From assembly GCA_032622095.1 (NCBI GenBank), contig CP136065.1:65589031-65653030 (forward strand): a stretch of DNA of 64,000 nt, given 5' to 3'. A model generated the notes under the pieces. That model was not told where the DNA came from and did not search any database. It was given only the letters and a program-made list of their open reading frames with translations. The position numbers and the translations under genes were made by a program. The stretch is from Siphonodentalium dalli (Eukaryota > Mollusca > Scaphopoda > Gadilida > Siphonodentaliidae). Each line of letters opens with the position of its first letter. The stretch's first letter is position 1. Shown piece by piece: positions 11,418 through 23,460 of this stretch.

Positions 11418-13886
11418 TGTTAGTCCAGGCGCATGGTGTAACAATTGTGCAAAATGTGATACAATCATGAAACTTGGCATACATGTTCCTCGTGTACTAC
11501 TGATCATTTTCATATATGGAGGCAATGGCGGCAGGTCCTTCCTTAGCAAATGTTGCTAGGTAACTGCCCAACATCGAATAAAAGCACATATGACTAATAT
11601 TGTGGCAATTTTAACAAACTAAAATACGCCATGTATCATTTTTATGGTGAAAACAATTATAATAGTTGTTGTCAGTGTGGATCTGACAGGAAAATTACCA
11701 TATTTCTTACTTTCAGGGGTAATAACGGTTGCTAGGGACATACCCGAAATCGAAAAACGTACACATGACTGTTATTATGGCAATTTTAACAAACTAAACT
11801 GCACCATGTAGCATTTTGTCGATGAAGACAATTATATTTTTTTTCCATAAAGGCATCGTCAACATACTGTTCTCGGTTCATGGCATAGATATGTCATGTA
11901 TACGGGGCTGGGTCCATGAATGTCCTACGTACAAGTATATCATACCATACCTTTATCGACCTGTGTCCCATGACCTTCATATCTGACCATCGGCCCATGG
12001 CAAACCTGCATTGGTGCACGGGATATTCAAAGAGACCACCACCCATGATCTTTATATAGGGCATTGGTCCAATATATATATATGTGTATGTGATACGTGG
12101 CATAACTGTACGATGTGTCCATAGCCTAAAGTCTATATGGACATCATGTGAATCCATGATATACTACAGACAAGTGCATGATATTGTTCAAATTTTTCTG
12201 TCACAAACTTTGCATCAAAATCGGCAAAATATCACTGTTCAGGTTTAAAACATTTTTAAAAGTAAAATTGAAATTTCTGTGGTATCAGCGGTGTTTATTG
12301 TTTCGATATGTGCTAACTGTGTCACACTGAGGTGTTTTTGACAATATTGCTCAAGATGGCTTGCAAAATGGCAACCAAATTTGGTAAAATGTTGATTTGT
12401 CACATATATTACGAACATTATTCACTGCTGTTCCGAAAAGGTAGCAGATTGTGACTCACTTGGTTAATAAAAATGCTACTTAGTCAACTAAATGTTATAT
12501 TCTGGTTGTCCTTAAGAAGCATGAAAGTTTATTTAAGGGGCGCAGTATGTATTTTGATGAAAATTTCTTTTGGGATTCTGTCCATGTTTTTTTTAACTGA
12601 AATGGGCAGAGCGTTGAAACGGAACTGAGGGGGATCATAGGCAATAAAGATATATAGTATACATAACACGTCGGCACTTTCGGTGAATTGTTAAAACACA
12701 AGTGAGCACATCTAACGGACGTTTATGGGGTATATAAAGTAGAAGCATGGCCAGTTGACGAAACAAAATCAAAATGAACTTCAGCCGATGTACAGACAGC
12801 GAACTAAACTAGACGAAAAAAAAGAAGAGAAATATATGGGGGTATGACACTATATTATGCAATTAATATATTTAACTCCACATTACATTATAATACAAAT
12901 GAAGCCTCCTCTCGTAGAACCAAGACAATAAACTGTTTGATGATCGGAGTTTTGTGTGAAATTATTAATTATTCTAGCAGTTCTTGGTACCTAAAGGGAC
13001 AACAAAGAAAAAAAAATATTCAACCTCTCAAATGTATTAAATTCCTTTGTTTTTGTTGTCTCTTAATAAATGCTCAGATTATACATACAATGAAGATGAT
13101 GATATGTGAAATTCAAGATTTTTCGCCAGATAGATCCAAAGAAATACTTTGTTGAAATCTCTTGCCATATTTTGCTGTATTTATGCAAAATGTGCATCTC
13201 CATCTTAACACATCGATTTAGATTGAAAACGACATATTTGCGGTCATGTAATGAGAACATAAACGCTCTTTATTGGTTCCGTTTTATATGATATAAAATG
13301 ACCTTCCGAGTATACTTCGAATATAACTCTAAACTTGAAAGTTTTTTTTGTAGAAAATCAATAAACTTATAGTACATGTACGAATATTCATATCCAATTA
13401 AATAATACTCACGTTTCTGGGTTACGTCGATCATTATTGCAACCGAAAACTGCACAGCGATTTGAAGGCATTTTCAATTTATGATTTTGTTCTCCAAAAC
13501 CAAGTCGCATATATAGCAGACAGTGGCGGCATTTTCAGACAACTTTTGAAGAAACCCTAGCATATGGACTAGGTTCAACCTAATCATAGCAAGGGCTTCG
13601 TTTCATACAGTTGAACAAAAAAACTACGACAAGACAGTGCTGCTTTCCTGGGGGAACGGCGTTCCTCCACTTTTTTCTGAAGGGGAACGCTGTTCCCCCC
13701 ACATTTTTAGCCTCAATTACTTTAAATATCTTCACATTTTTAGTTATCATAATAAAAACATAAACAGAAACGTCGTTTTGGAGTGTATAAGCTTTTCCCG
13801 CTCCATACTATATGTATAATGCAAGTTATAAATAACGTGTGACGTCGTTCAAAGTTAAGCGAGCATTTGTTTTGTAAACATTCAAA

Positions 13887-14523
13887 ATGTCTAACATGTC
13901 TCGACAGTCTCGTGATTCAAAAGAACCAAAACAGAGGGAAATTTCTACATTTTTCAAAACTAAGTCTTGCAACACGCCGACGAAAGATAACATTAACACT
14001 AGAAGCCCCTATAGTGGTAGTATTTTTGATGAAAGGAAGAGTGATTGTTGTGAAATCTCGGCTGCTGATGTGACCGAGGCCACCTCACGCAAAAATGACA
14101 ATAACCCTAATAGTACAAGTGACACTGACAATTTGAGTCAAAATAAACCTGGCATTGTCGACAACTGTGCCTGGCCCGACGTATGGTCCTCTGAAGTCTG
14201 GGCAGGTAAACAGGAGGCGTATCCATGGATATTTTGTGGTGGAGGGAAATTGAGCTGTCGTATCTGTAAGGAAATTCAACAGTTGGGTCCGAGCAAAACG
14301 CAGGGGGTCCACGCGTCGAGGGAGTGGAGTGAGTGTCTAGTTGAGCAAAATGGGAAGACGCGTGAGGCACAATTGACCTCAATTAGGAAAAAAGATTTAT
14401 AAACACTTGACATCCGAGGCACATAAGAAATCCACCGATATCTTAGGTATGGGGGAGAATGGAATAATGGAAAGTAATGTAGATGCCATGCAGAAAATGA
14501 ACCTAAAATCTACCGAGCATGTG
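13887..14523 (+). pseudogene. hAT transposase, N-terminal part of the interrupted gene
   Basis: Same content as 9959-10595: the PIP-like QREISTFF at residues about 22-29, the TTF/ZMYM-like zinc-binding region with CGGGKLSCRICKE, and the same A-run frameshift near 14390. The reading frame stops making sense exactly at CATGTG (14518-14523), where a 7.7-kb element begins. The protein resumes after the matching CATGTG at 22252-22257 with FRTAYYLAKSDRPFSDF. This is therefore the 5' exon-like half of one hAT gene split by insertion. In this family the N-terminal domain binds the transposon ends. Confidence 0.82.
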
Positions 14524-14548
14524 GGTGATTCTACGGTAACTGAGCAAT
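14524..14548 (+). repeat. left TIR of the 7.7-kb element
   Basis: 25 bp, identical to the reverse complement of 22227-22251, and directly preceded by the CATGTG target duplication. Confidence 0.9.
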
Positions 14549-14923
14549 ACACTGTCCAATGGGCACAATTCACCACAAGACAAGCACTGCTCATCACGAG
14601 CAAGTAAAATGGCCATCATTTTAAAACTGAGAATCCAGGCATTAATTAGAAACCAAAATTAAGTGATTACCACACTCTGTTATGGGTCTTAGGCATGACG
14701 ATAACCGGCAAGATACCACGAAACTGCATGTCCCAGAGCAGACCCGCCCAATTTCTCCGATTTTTCATATGCACTAGCGGATGTCTATTCAAAACCAAAA
14801 TCCAACTTCTGGTGTGGAATTTTGCAAGGAATCTAATGCCACCAAACTTATACAGAGCTACCAAAGAAGTATCCTACAAAAAGCTATTTATTTCTCCCGA
14901 AAACGCTGTCCCGTGATCTAGAA

Positions 14924-15345
14924 TCATTACACTAACGCGAGCATAAAATGTGTTGCCACGTTTCCCCTTGGTGTCAGTTGTATATCACATAATTATGTGG
15001 CAACGTGAACGGAAACTTCCATGTTAACCGTAAAAAAATATGTTTCCTGAGTATTCGTGAAATTCTCATGGAAATTAACATTTGAAACGCCGGATTTTGT
15101 ACCGTATATTTAGTCACCGTCATCACACTAACGCAGAACACTAAATAATATATGCATTGGCTGAACATTAAACAGCTGTGATAAAAGCGTCTGATGTAAG
15201 CGTGTTCATAAACTAGTTGATTGGTTTGGTTGTCGATATTCAAAACTTTTATCAAATGATGAACGCGAAATCGTCATTACACTAACGCGTCATTACACTA
15301 ACGCTTTTTGCGTTAATGTAATGACGCTGCGTTGATGTAATAACG
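14924..15345. repeat. cluster of CGTCATTACACTAACG motifs, copy 2
   Basis: Tandem-duplicate counterpart of 10996-11417, with the same arrangement of four direct and two inverted motifs. Confidence 0.8.
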
Positions 15346-16113
15346 TGTTAGTCCAGGCGCATGGTGTAACAATTGTGCAAAATGTGATACAATCATGAAA
15401 CTTGGCATACATGTTCCTCGTGTACTACTGATCATTTTCATATATGGAGGCAATGGCGGCAGGTCCTTCCTTAGCAAATGTTGCTAGGTAACTGCCCAAC
15501 ATCGAATAAAAGCACATATGACTAATATTGTGGCAATTTTAACAAACTAAAATACGCCATGTATCATTTTTATGGTGAAAACAATTATAATAGTTGTTGT
15601 CAGTGTGGATCTGACAGGAAAATTACCATATTTCTTACTTTCAGGGGTAATAACGGTTGCTAGGGACATACCCGAAATCGAAAAACGTACACATGACTGT
15701 TATTATGGCAATTTTAACAAACTAAACTGCACCATGTAGCATTTTGTCGATGAAGACAATTATATTTTTTTTCCATAAAGGCATCGTCAACATACTGTTC
15801 TCGGTTCATGGCATAGATATGTCATGTATACGGGGCTGGGTCCATGAATGTCCTCCTACGTACAAGTATATCATACCATACCTTTATCGACCTGTGTCCC
15901 ATGACCTTCATATCTGACCATCGGCCCATGGCAAACCTGCATTGGTGCACGGGATATTCAAAGAGACCACCACCCATGATCTTTATATAGGGCATTGGTC
16001 CAATATATATATATGTGTATGTGATACGTGGCATAACTGTACGATGTGTCCATAGCCTAAAGTCTATATGGACATCATGTGAATCCATGATATACTACAG
16101 ACAAGTGCATGAT

Positions 16114-17465
16114 ATACATATAGGCAGCTGAGTCCACGGCCTAACTAGGGACACCTGGGTATTTACACAATGTAACAGCGCCATGGTCCTTCTGCAGTCA
16201 AAAGCAATTCGGGTTAGTTGTTAATATATCTAGTTCCAAGTTGTTATTTAACATTCGAAAAAAGAGAGGAGTGTTGTCATTTTCATATAATAATTCGATT
16301 GTATCTTCGTAAGATTTCTTGGACCAAAATATCCTGAGCTCTATCTGTTCTAGCCCAACAATGTTTACGTGCGGAGATGGGGAGCAAATGTTATGACTAA
16401 ATTGGTAAGCGACAACCTATATCCGGGGAAATTATCCCCACCCTCGAAGATACATACATGTAACAATTAACTACTTGTGTTTGACGGACAGGGACGGGGA
16501 TAAATGGTGGGAAGGTTAGGGTGTCTCCGCAATTATGTATCCAGTTGTTCCCTTTCATCCCCAGAACTTTGTTGGAGAGGGGAGGGGTGGAAGCACAAAG
16601 GATATTTCAGCTCTTTAAGGGAGAAGGCCATCCACATGAAGTAACTCTCGCGAACACTCATAAGTCTAGAACGTGAAACCCTGGTCTCCTTTAAACTTGT
16701 ATCTTTTTCCTGAGTAGAAACTCGTAGTTGACGCTTCATAGGGGGTCCGGAATCGCTGTCAGAGCATTGACTTTTACAACAAAAATACCAGGGAGGGCCC
16801 ACACCGGGCCCCTAATTTCGCGCATCATGAACTGACGTAATTTGGCTTCATTGACATCTTAAATTGATTGCATTTTCAATGAACTATAGAAACTCGAAAT
16901 TGACACTAATCGGCTCCAGACTCATATCAAAGCAGTGAATTTTCACAAAGTTCCCAGATGGAGGCCGCCCAGGAATTTAGCTTCTATATTGGTACCTTAA
17001 ACTGATCGTTGTTTTTCTCAATTAGAGACTCAAAATTGAGGCACAGAATCGCTCTCGGTGCACTGAGTATAAACACATTTTTTCTGGGGGAGCTGGGGAG
17101 GAGCACCGGACCCAATCCACAGGAGGTGGGGGGGGGGGGCACACGCACAACCTCTTACTCTATATTACGAGCATTCGGCATCACATTCGTAACCGTCCGC
17201 CCTAAAAGCTGGCTGCGGGATAATCCAAATCCAAGGCTTCTACCGATGGTCAATAGCGACCACTGACCATCAGTAGAATGGTCGGATTAGCTACGGGCTT
17301 GTTACACATCTGACAGCAATATACATCTCTTTTCATCAAAATGTCCACACTTACCCCAAAACACATGTATCTATGTTTATAATATGTATCGTATAATATG
17401 CACATGCACCATTGGGGTCGCATGGGCATTTCATCAGCCATCTACTGTCCCACGGGAGGATATAA
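16114..17465. other. interior of the 7.7-kb element, unassigned
   Basis: Non-coding as far as I can see. It contains a 12-G run near 17128-17139. Short ORFs here have no recognisable domains. Confidence 0.4.
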
Positions 17466-17520
17466 CGTCATTACACTAACGGTGCGTCATTACACTAACA
17501 AAATCGTCATTACACTAACG
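17466..17520 (+). repeat. three further CGTCATTACACTAACG motifs
   Basis: Direct copies at 17466-17481, 17485-17499 (last base changed) and 17505-17520, spaced 19-20 bp apart. This spacing suggests binding sites for an element-encoded or host protein, but that is inference. Confidence 0.75.
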
Positions 17521-19799
17521 CTAATGATTATCAGCTGAGTTATCCGAGATATATAACACAATGAATCTCCCATTCCATCGATTTATTCTTCGTGTGAGTG
17601 TAATAGAATATGAATCATTATTACCTATGAAAGTGGTTACGTCGGAGAATATTCAAGAAGTGTTCCGAAGAATCTGCGAAAAAATACACATGTTTGTGAC
17701 TCAAAAATTCAGATGAATCTTTTAATTTCAGAACTAGATCCTCCCTGGCACTCCGAAATTTGCGAGTTGCCCAGGGGGGGGGGTCGTGAAAAAATTTACA
17801 CATACAGGGCCCAAAAAAAAAAATACAGCCCTTTTGCTACCCACCCACCCTTTTTGTGAAAAAAAAAAAAAAATTTCCGCCTGATTTTTTTGGACCCACC
17901 CCCTAAAATAAGACAACATACAACATTTGTATACCTTTTGCAGTTTGGAAGTGTACAATTTTAGTCATCGAGAAATGAGTTTTCTAGAAATGTGTCGTCC
18001 ATTATATTAAAACTTTTCGCCATAATCGAAAACAGAATCTAATTAGTGGTTCTTCACATGTGGAATATCATTGTTTTACTTTTTGTTTCAAAGTTTTTTT
18101 TTACCGTATACCAAAATTACTTTGTGTAACGAAAGGAGGAAAAGGTGTTCCCATCTTGGTATCATAGTGTTGTCAACTTTGATTCGATCGCTCTGTATTT
18201 CGATCATGGTGTGTTTCTCTTAAATCGAATGACTTAACGTCCTAAACAGTTTCTTCTGCGAATAGCTGTTCTTATCTCGGACGTAAACGATTGAAACAAC
18301 TCAGTTTGGCCCGACCCATTACCAAGTCATATATATCGTATCATACGATATGAGTACACACCGGTCGTGGTTTTCAACGATATCGGTGCATGCGCATTCA
18401 GGTAAAATGCATGTATTTATCGGATAGACATATGTGGTGATTAGCCAGTGTCCTCCATTTTGACTCCAGATTGTGATAACACAATCGCTAATGATAGAGT
18501 TCGCACTTATCAGCTATCGATAGATGGTCTCCATCGGATCGGTGTCCACCTTGGTATCTCCAGCTACACCCTCTTCAACCCGATCAAACTTTGAACTGTC
18601 ATTACACCCCTTTGGTGTGGTGTTTACAACTGGTTTACCAAGTTTTATTTCAACTGTTAGAAATGTCAAATATAATGACCCATAATGTTGCTAGCAATCC
18701 AACTAATGGCCATTTATATTCCAAATGTTGTCCGAAAAGAGGAAAACAAATCACTCACTAAATACTGGCTGGAATATTAAACTATGATAACACTTTCAAC
18801 CCATTTGTGGTAAGGAATTCCCATCAGGTGTTGTGTCTGGAATGATATGCAACTGTTCAACATTTTGACCAAAGTTTCGAGAATGTCACTACCCCGCCCA
18901 TGTCGCATTGTACCTCGATATGTTTAGTTTTCAGCTTGAAATTCAAGACCAAATCAAACAGAATCAAAGGTAAGTTATCCATTATTGATCAATGTCTGAA
19001 CAGAATCAGGTCCCCAGAGTGTGATTGTGGTGAGGCTAGACCGCTATGCGGGGTAGCATCACTAAACTCACCCTTTGGGGACCTCATTCTGCATATATGT
19101 CAGGCACCGTATTTCCATTTTCCAGGCCTGATTGAACCATACCTTGCCCGTGTTTGTAAGTAATCCAGGTGATTGAGTTTTCATTTATCACAGTTGTAAC
19201 TGACAATATAAATTTGAGGTAGTATCCAGTAGTATCAGGTAGTATTTCATTCATTGAGTAAACTACCAAATATTATGAACTGTGAATTTCAATTAGGTCC
19301 CCTAATGGCGAAATGTACTCTCACTTATTTTTTCTGTCACACGCCTGCATATACAATAATTATTATTTGTTTAAAAATAACACCTTGTGATGTATAAACG
19401 TCATTTACTTCCTAACAACAATGTTGGATAAAGAACAAAACTGGAATATGGCCATTGTACTAATAACACAGTAAATCATTTTCATTTTCCATCAAATTTA
19501 AATTGTCCGTTTTAATACACAGCATTACATGTCTTTAATACCGGTATTAATCCGATTTATATTAAGTATATTTTCATATTTTATTTTACTGTTTAAGTTT
19601 AATTTGATTTTGCCTTTCCTGCGAAGAACGCTCAGTACCTGTGCATATTGTCTTAGTATTTCCTTGGAAAAGTCAGATGTTATCATTTCATTTGATTAGG
19701 ATAAATATTATTTATGCTGGCAAAAGTATTTAACAATTGAAAAACTATCAACGGTTATGATGTTGTTTTCGACACTGAAAAATACATTTTGAAATAAAA
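17521..19799. other. interior of the 7.7-kb element, unassigned
   Basis: AT-rich, with G and A homopolymer runs near 17775 and 17858. I see no gene or RNA. Confidence 0.4.
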
Positions 19800-19999
19800 A
19801 GTGTTTTATTCTACAGTATGCACAGATATTGTGAGGTAATATTTATAGTGCCAATAAGCCAACATTGTGTTTAATTTTTACATAAATAGTCCAGTTACTA
19901 ATTAATGACTTCTTCACTGTTGTTCCCAAAAAGGTGCCACCTGAACCATCATATCAGAACACCTTATAGCCATACCTGCAATGACAGTTATATAGTATA

Positions 20000-20838
20000 C
20001 TAGAAGGTGACCCGACTTCGTCCGGGCTATTCAAAAACCAAATTTCAAGTCGATTGCTCCACCCGTTTCCTAGATCTGGTCTGCGCATGCGCGAAGCTGG
20101 TGTCGCACGTGCTCGGCGACCCGATAAAATTCGTATCCGGGGCAAGATACATTCACATACCAAATTTAAAGTCGATTGCTCCACCCGTTTCCTAGATCTG
20201 GTCTGCGCATGCGCGAAGCTGGTGTCGCACGTGCTCGGCGACCCGATAAAATTCGTATCCGGGGCAAGATACATTCACATACCAAATTTCAAGTCGATTT
20301 TCGAGATATATAGCCCAATGTCATTTGCGGATACCTCGGCCGGTGATGAGTTAACGCGACACAGTCAAATGCATCGGCAGGGTGAGAGTTAACGTAATCT
20401 AACTTTATGACCTCTGACGACGTCATAGAATTTACGCATTGATTTTATCCTGATAAAAGCATCGTACCACTTGTACCTAATAATTGAGGCAGATAACTAA
20501 AACGGATACATACATATTATATATCGTTGGAAAGATGAAGCCACACAGATTCTAACCGTGCAAATTATATGACTGGCAATTTATTATTCGCGCTATATCG
20601 TATCGATTTGTGAGCACCGAACTGAAATATATTAGCGCAAAACGGCGTAAAAAAATATTTGACCTCCGCACGTGAAAAGTTGACCTCGCACGGACAAATA
20701 AATATGCCTATGTTCGTCTCCGGCCGAAAATACCCTAAAATACCAAATTTCATCGAAATTGGCTTAGTCGTTTTCGAGTCCATCGATTTCAAACACACAC
20801 ACACACAAACACACAGATCTTTCAAAATATATAATAGA
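20000..20838 (+). mobile_element. Helitron-like (pearl/HINE-type) element 1 with core repeats
   Basis: Begins CTAGAAGGTGACCCGAC. It contains two core repeats of about 120 bp (GGGCTATTCAAAAACC or its variant through TCGTATCCGGGGC), then a unique part, an (ACAC)n tract near 20792-20815 and the end TTTCAAAATATATAATAGA. It is followed without a gap by a second element that starts CTAGCCGATGAGCCCGAC. The layout of core repeats, microsatellite and short 3' end matches the pearl/HINE type of non-autonomous Helitron-like elements known from bivalves. No Rep/helicase is present. Confidence 0.6.
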
Positions 20839-21297
20839 CTAGCCGATGAGCCCGACGTTGTCCGGGCTATTCAAAAATCAAATTTCAAGTCGATAGCTCT
20901 ACCCGTTTCCGATATCTGGTCTGCGCATGCGCGAAGCTGGCGTCGCACGGGCTCGGCGATACGATAAAATTCGTATCCGGGGCAAGATACATTCACATAC
21001 CAAATTTCAAGTCGATAACTCCACCCGTCATCGAGATCTCGTCTGCGCATGCGCGAAGCTGGCGTCGCACGGGCTCGGCGACCCGATAAAATTCGTATCC
21101 GGGGAAAGATACATTCACATACCAAATTTCAAGTCGATAGCTCGACCCGTTTCCGAGAACTCGTCTGCGCATGCGCGAAGCGGGCGCCGCACGGGCTCGC
21201 CAATACGACAACGACCACCGCCTGGTCAAACTACACACACATACCAAGTTTCGTCCAGATCGGTCGAGAATCGTAGATTTGTATTAATGACAGACAT

Positions 21298-21328
<31 letters not shown>

Positions 21329-21356
21329 AACAGAGGTCTTCAAAATATATATGAGA
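20839..21356 (+). mobile_element. Helitron-like element 2, head-to-tail with element 1
   Basis: Starts CTAGCCGATGAGCCCGAC and has three core repeats of about 120 bp (near 20870, 20990 and 21110). An (ACAG)n tract follows at 21293-21323, and the end is TCTTCAAAATATATATGAGA at 21356. The sequence then returns to TAAGTATCACTC, which in the 55-kb paralogue directly follows GTATA (55160/55161). The pair therefore inserted between A and T with no target duplication, as rolling-circle Helitrons do. Confidence 0.62.
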
Positions 21357-22035
21357 TAAGTATCACTCTTTGGAGCCAAATAAACAGGCTGGCATGTTTA
21401 TTTTTTAATTTGAGGTATTTTGTTAGCCAGCACTCTGCAGCACTAGTATTATTTGGTCATTAGACATGCCAGAGTGAAAAATGCCAGCACTATCAGGCGC
21501 TATTCAATATTAATTTGAGGTGAAATGCAAACCAGCACTCCTATTCGGTCATCACTTTTATTTGGCACCAGAGAGTGCTTTATCTTATACCTACATATGT
21601 TCTTAAGTGTTGGTTAATGTCATAATCTATGTTAGAACACATTTATTAGTGAAAACAACTTTAAACAATGTCCATAATGTGGGTTGAAAAAAATTTGCAC
21701 AAACAATTTTTTCAGGCCTCTGAGATGCACCCAACCCGCCCGGTATAGGTATGTTTTTGGAAGATCTCCCCTGTATTACTTATATCTTATACCTAACCTG
21801 TTCCTAAGTGTCTGTAAATGCCATAACCTGCCTTAGAACACAATTATTAATGAATATATTTGAAAACAACTTAAAACAAGGGCAAAATGTGAATAGAAAA
21901 CAATTTGCACAAACTCATTTTTTCGGGCCTCTTCGGACCCACCCACCCCGGCCCTGTATGATAAAACTTTTGTGCGACCCCCCCCCCCCCCGAGTAACTA
22001 TACATGTGGTGCCTGCTTGAAATTATGATAAAGTG

Positions 22036-22071
22036 CGTTAGTGTAATGACGTTTCTGATTTACACTAACGG
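22036..22071 (-). repeat. inverted CGTCATTACACTAACG motif near the right TIR
   Basis: A full inverted copy at 22036-22051 is followed by a partial direct copy at 22059-22071 (TTTACACTAACGG), about 160-215 bp inside the right terminus. Confidence 0.75.
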
Positions 22072-22226
22072 TCTAAAACATACAAAATAAGAAAATAATC
22101 AGCAAATAATTTGTACCAACCACATTTCTCGAATATTTCTGTCTAACTACACATAATGTGACCTATCATACACCACAGAACGAAGTTTGTATTTCTGATG
22201 TATTTCTGATGTACCGGGATACTCAA

Positions 22227-22251
22227 ATTGCTCAGTTACCGTAGAATCACC
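22227..22251 (-). repeat. right TIR of the 7.7-kb element
   Basis: 25/25 match in inverted orientation to 14524-14548, followed by CATGTG at 22252-22257. Confidence 0.9.
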
Positions 22252-23159
22252 CATGTGTTCCGAACAGCGTATTATCTGGCAAAGTCAGATCGGCCTTTCA
22301 GTGACTTTGATGGGTTGAATGAATTACAAATTCTGAATGGAGCAGAGATGGGGAGCGGGCTACATTCTAGGCATTCGGCCTTGAAAATCGTTCAACATAT
22401 AACAATGGAGATGTCCACCCGCATATGCAAATCCATCCGAGAGAATAGAGGGAAATTGTCAGTTCGTGTTGATGAGTCAACCACAGTACGTGTCGCAGAA
22501 GTCCGCTCTTATCTTGTATATTAAACCCCAGGGGCCTGTCTCATGAAGCAAGGTCATAAGATTATCTTAAGATGGACTTAATCTAAGAATTAAGGTGGAT
22601 CTTATGATGTAACTTTTCCGTTTCAAGAACGCGTTTCACAAAACAAGATTAAGTTATACTTAAGTAGTAATTTAAGTTCGCGCGCTTTTAGACTGGTTAT
22701 CGACAACTTTCTACAGCCCGGAACAAAAAAATGTGGGTTTGTACAATCTTTATGTACGGCATTGAGAGGTTATCGAGAAAGTGCCGAGTCCGAGTTGGAC
22801 ATTATTGTGTGGCAGGGATGCTGGATAGCGACAGGGGTGGGGTGGGCGAATCAGCGCATGTATCTTAGAGTCTATAGTCAGTGGCCTTATATTCGCATAT
22901 GGATCTTAGACTTGTATGAGTTCCACGATGTGAATTCGAACATGAGTACGTCGCAGGCTCTTAAAATGACGAGCTTTGCATTTACTGGCGAGTGGCGGAG
23001 TCAGAAATAAGACAATACAATTATATGGATCGATGCATGACTTAGTTAATTCACTGAGAGCAATGTTCAGACGGCGATTTTTTGTGTGTGAGCCGACATA
23101 ACTCGTGTATTATCGACCACCGCTCTCTACGTGTAGCAATAATAAAAATAATAACTGTC

Positions 23160-23460
23160 TAAGACCTGTTATTGAAGCGCCGCAGGCGCGTTAAGCAACG
23201 TCACCCCTTTTTCAAATTGATATCGAGGCAGTCAGGTCGCGCCAGCGACCGCTGCCGCGGGGGCCTGATGGCTCATAAAAACAACTCTATATATAAGCGC
23301 CCGCGGCTACCACTTTATAGCATCAAGGGTAGACTGAGCAAATCGAGACGGGATGCTGGTCCCGCCAAACTCTCCAGACGGCATCGACATATCAAAACGC
23401 ATGCGATTCTCGCCTATCGTATCCGTATTTGGACGAGATTGTAAGACCATAGCCTGTCAG
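23160..23460. other. GC-rich island inside the 2.7-kb element
   Basis: A locally GC-rich stretch (CGCCGCAGGCGCG, CCGCTGCCGCGGG) followed by CTATATATAAGC, a TATA-like sequence. The open frame here is arginine-rich only because of base composition. I assign no function. Confidence 0.3.

Larger units (their letters stand above)
8255..12182 (+). repeat. tandem duplication, copy 1 (3,928 bp)
   Basis: The whole segment recurs directly downstream, starting at 12183. By eye the copies differ at about a dozen single bases and one 3-bp indel (about 99.7% identity). The unit runs from the 5' flank of an hAT transposase gene into the 7.7-kb element inserted in that gene. The duplication therefore postdates that insertion. 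The junction shows only an AT dinucleotide of microhomology. Confidence 0.95.
12183..16113 (+). repeat. tandem duplication, copy 2 (3,931 bp)
   Basis: Second copy of the 8255-12182 unit. It carries a 3-bp insertion near 15851 (TCCTCCTACG against TCCTACG). Only this copy continues into the rest of the inserted element, so the hAT gene fragments are read from here into 22,252 onwards. Confidence 0.95.
19800..21980 (+). repeat. interspersed repeat (filled copy), poly-C end
   Basis: Segments 19800-19999 and 21357-21540, and again about 21790-21980, match 54960-55540 at high identity. The 54.9-kb copy lacks 20000-21356 (two Helitron-like elements) and about 250 bp near 21545-21793. Within this copy a roughly 190-bp segment is tandemly repeated (about 21590 and 21785). 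The family ends in GTGCGA followed by a C run in both copies. A related fragment lies near 53040-53105. Its class is unknown. Confidence 0.7.
14524..22251. mobile_element. 7.7-kb DNA transposon inserted in the hAT gene (no transposase seen)
   Basis: Termini 14524-14548 and 22227-22251 are perfect 25-bp inverted repeats beginning GGTGATTCTACGG. They are flanked by direct CATGTG repeats (14518-14523 and 22252-22257), a 6-bp target duplication. Removing the element and one CATGTG joins the two halves of an hAT protein. The interior holds repeated CGTCATTACACTAACG motifs, unknown sequence, another repeat family and two nested Helitron-like elements. I find no transposase. Superfamily is unassigned; 6-bp duplications occur in a few groups such as IS3EU-, Dada- and Polinton-type elements. 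Confidence 0.8.

Noticed and set aside
18900-19163. 87-codon ORF with a CDCGEARPLC cluster
   Set aside because: Single short frame without flanking exons or known motif; probably chance.
20054-21463. ORFs with MREAGVARARRPDKIRIRG repeats
   Set aside because: They follow the 120-bp core repeats of Helitron-like elements in an accidental open frame.
23172-23444. Arginine-rich 90-codon ORF
   Set aside because: Explained by a local GC-rich segment inside a transposon; no start context or homology that I recognise.
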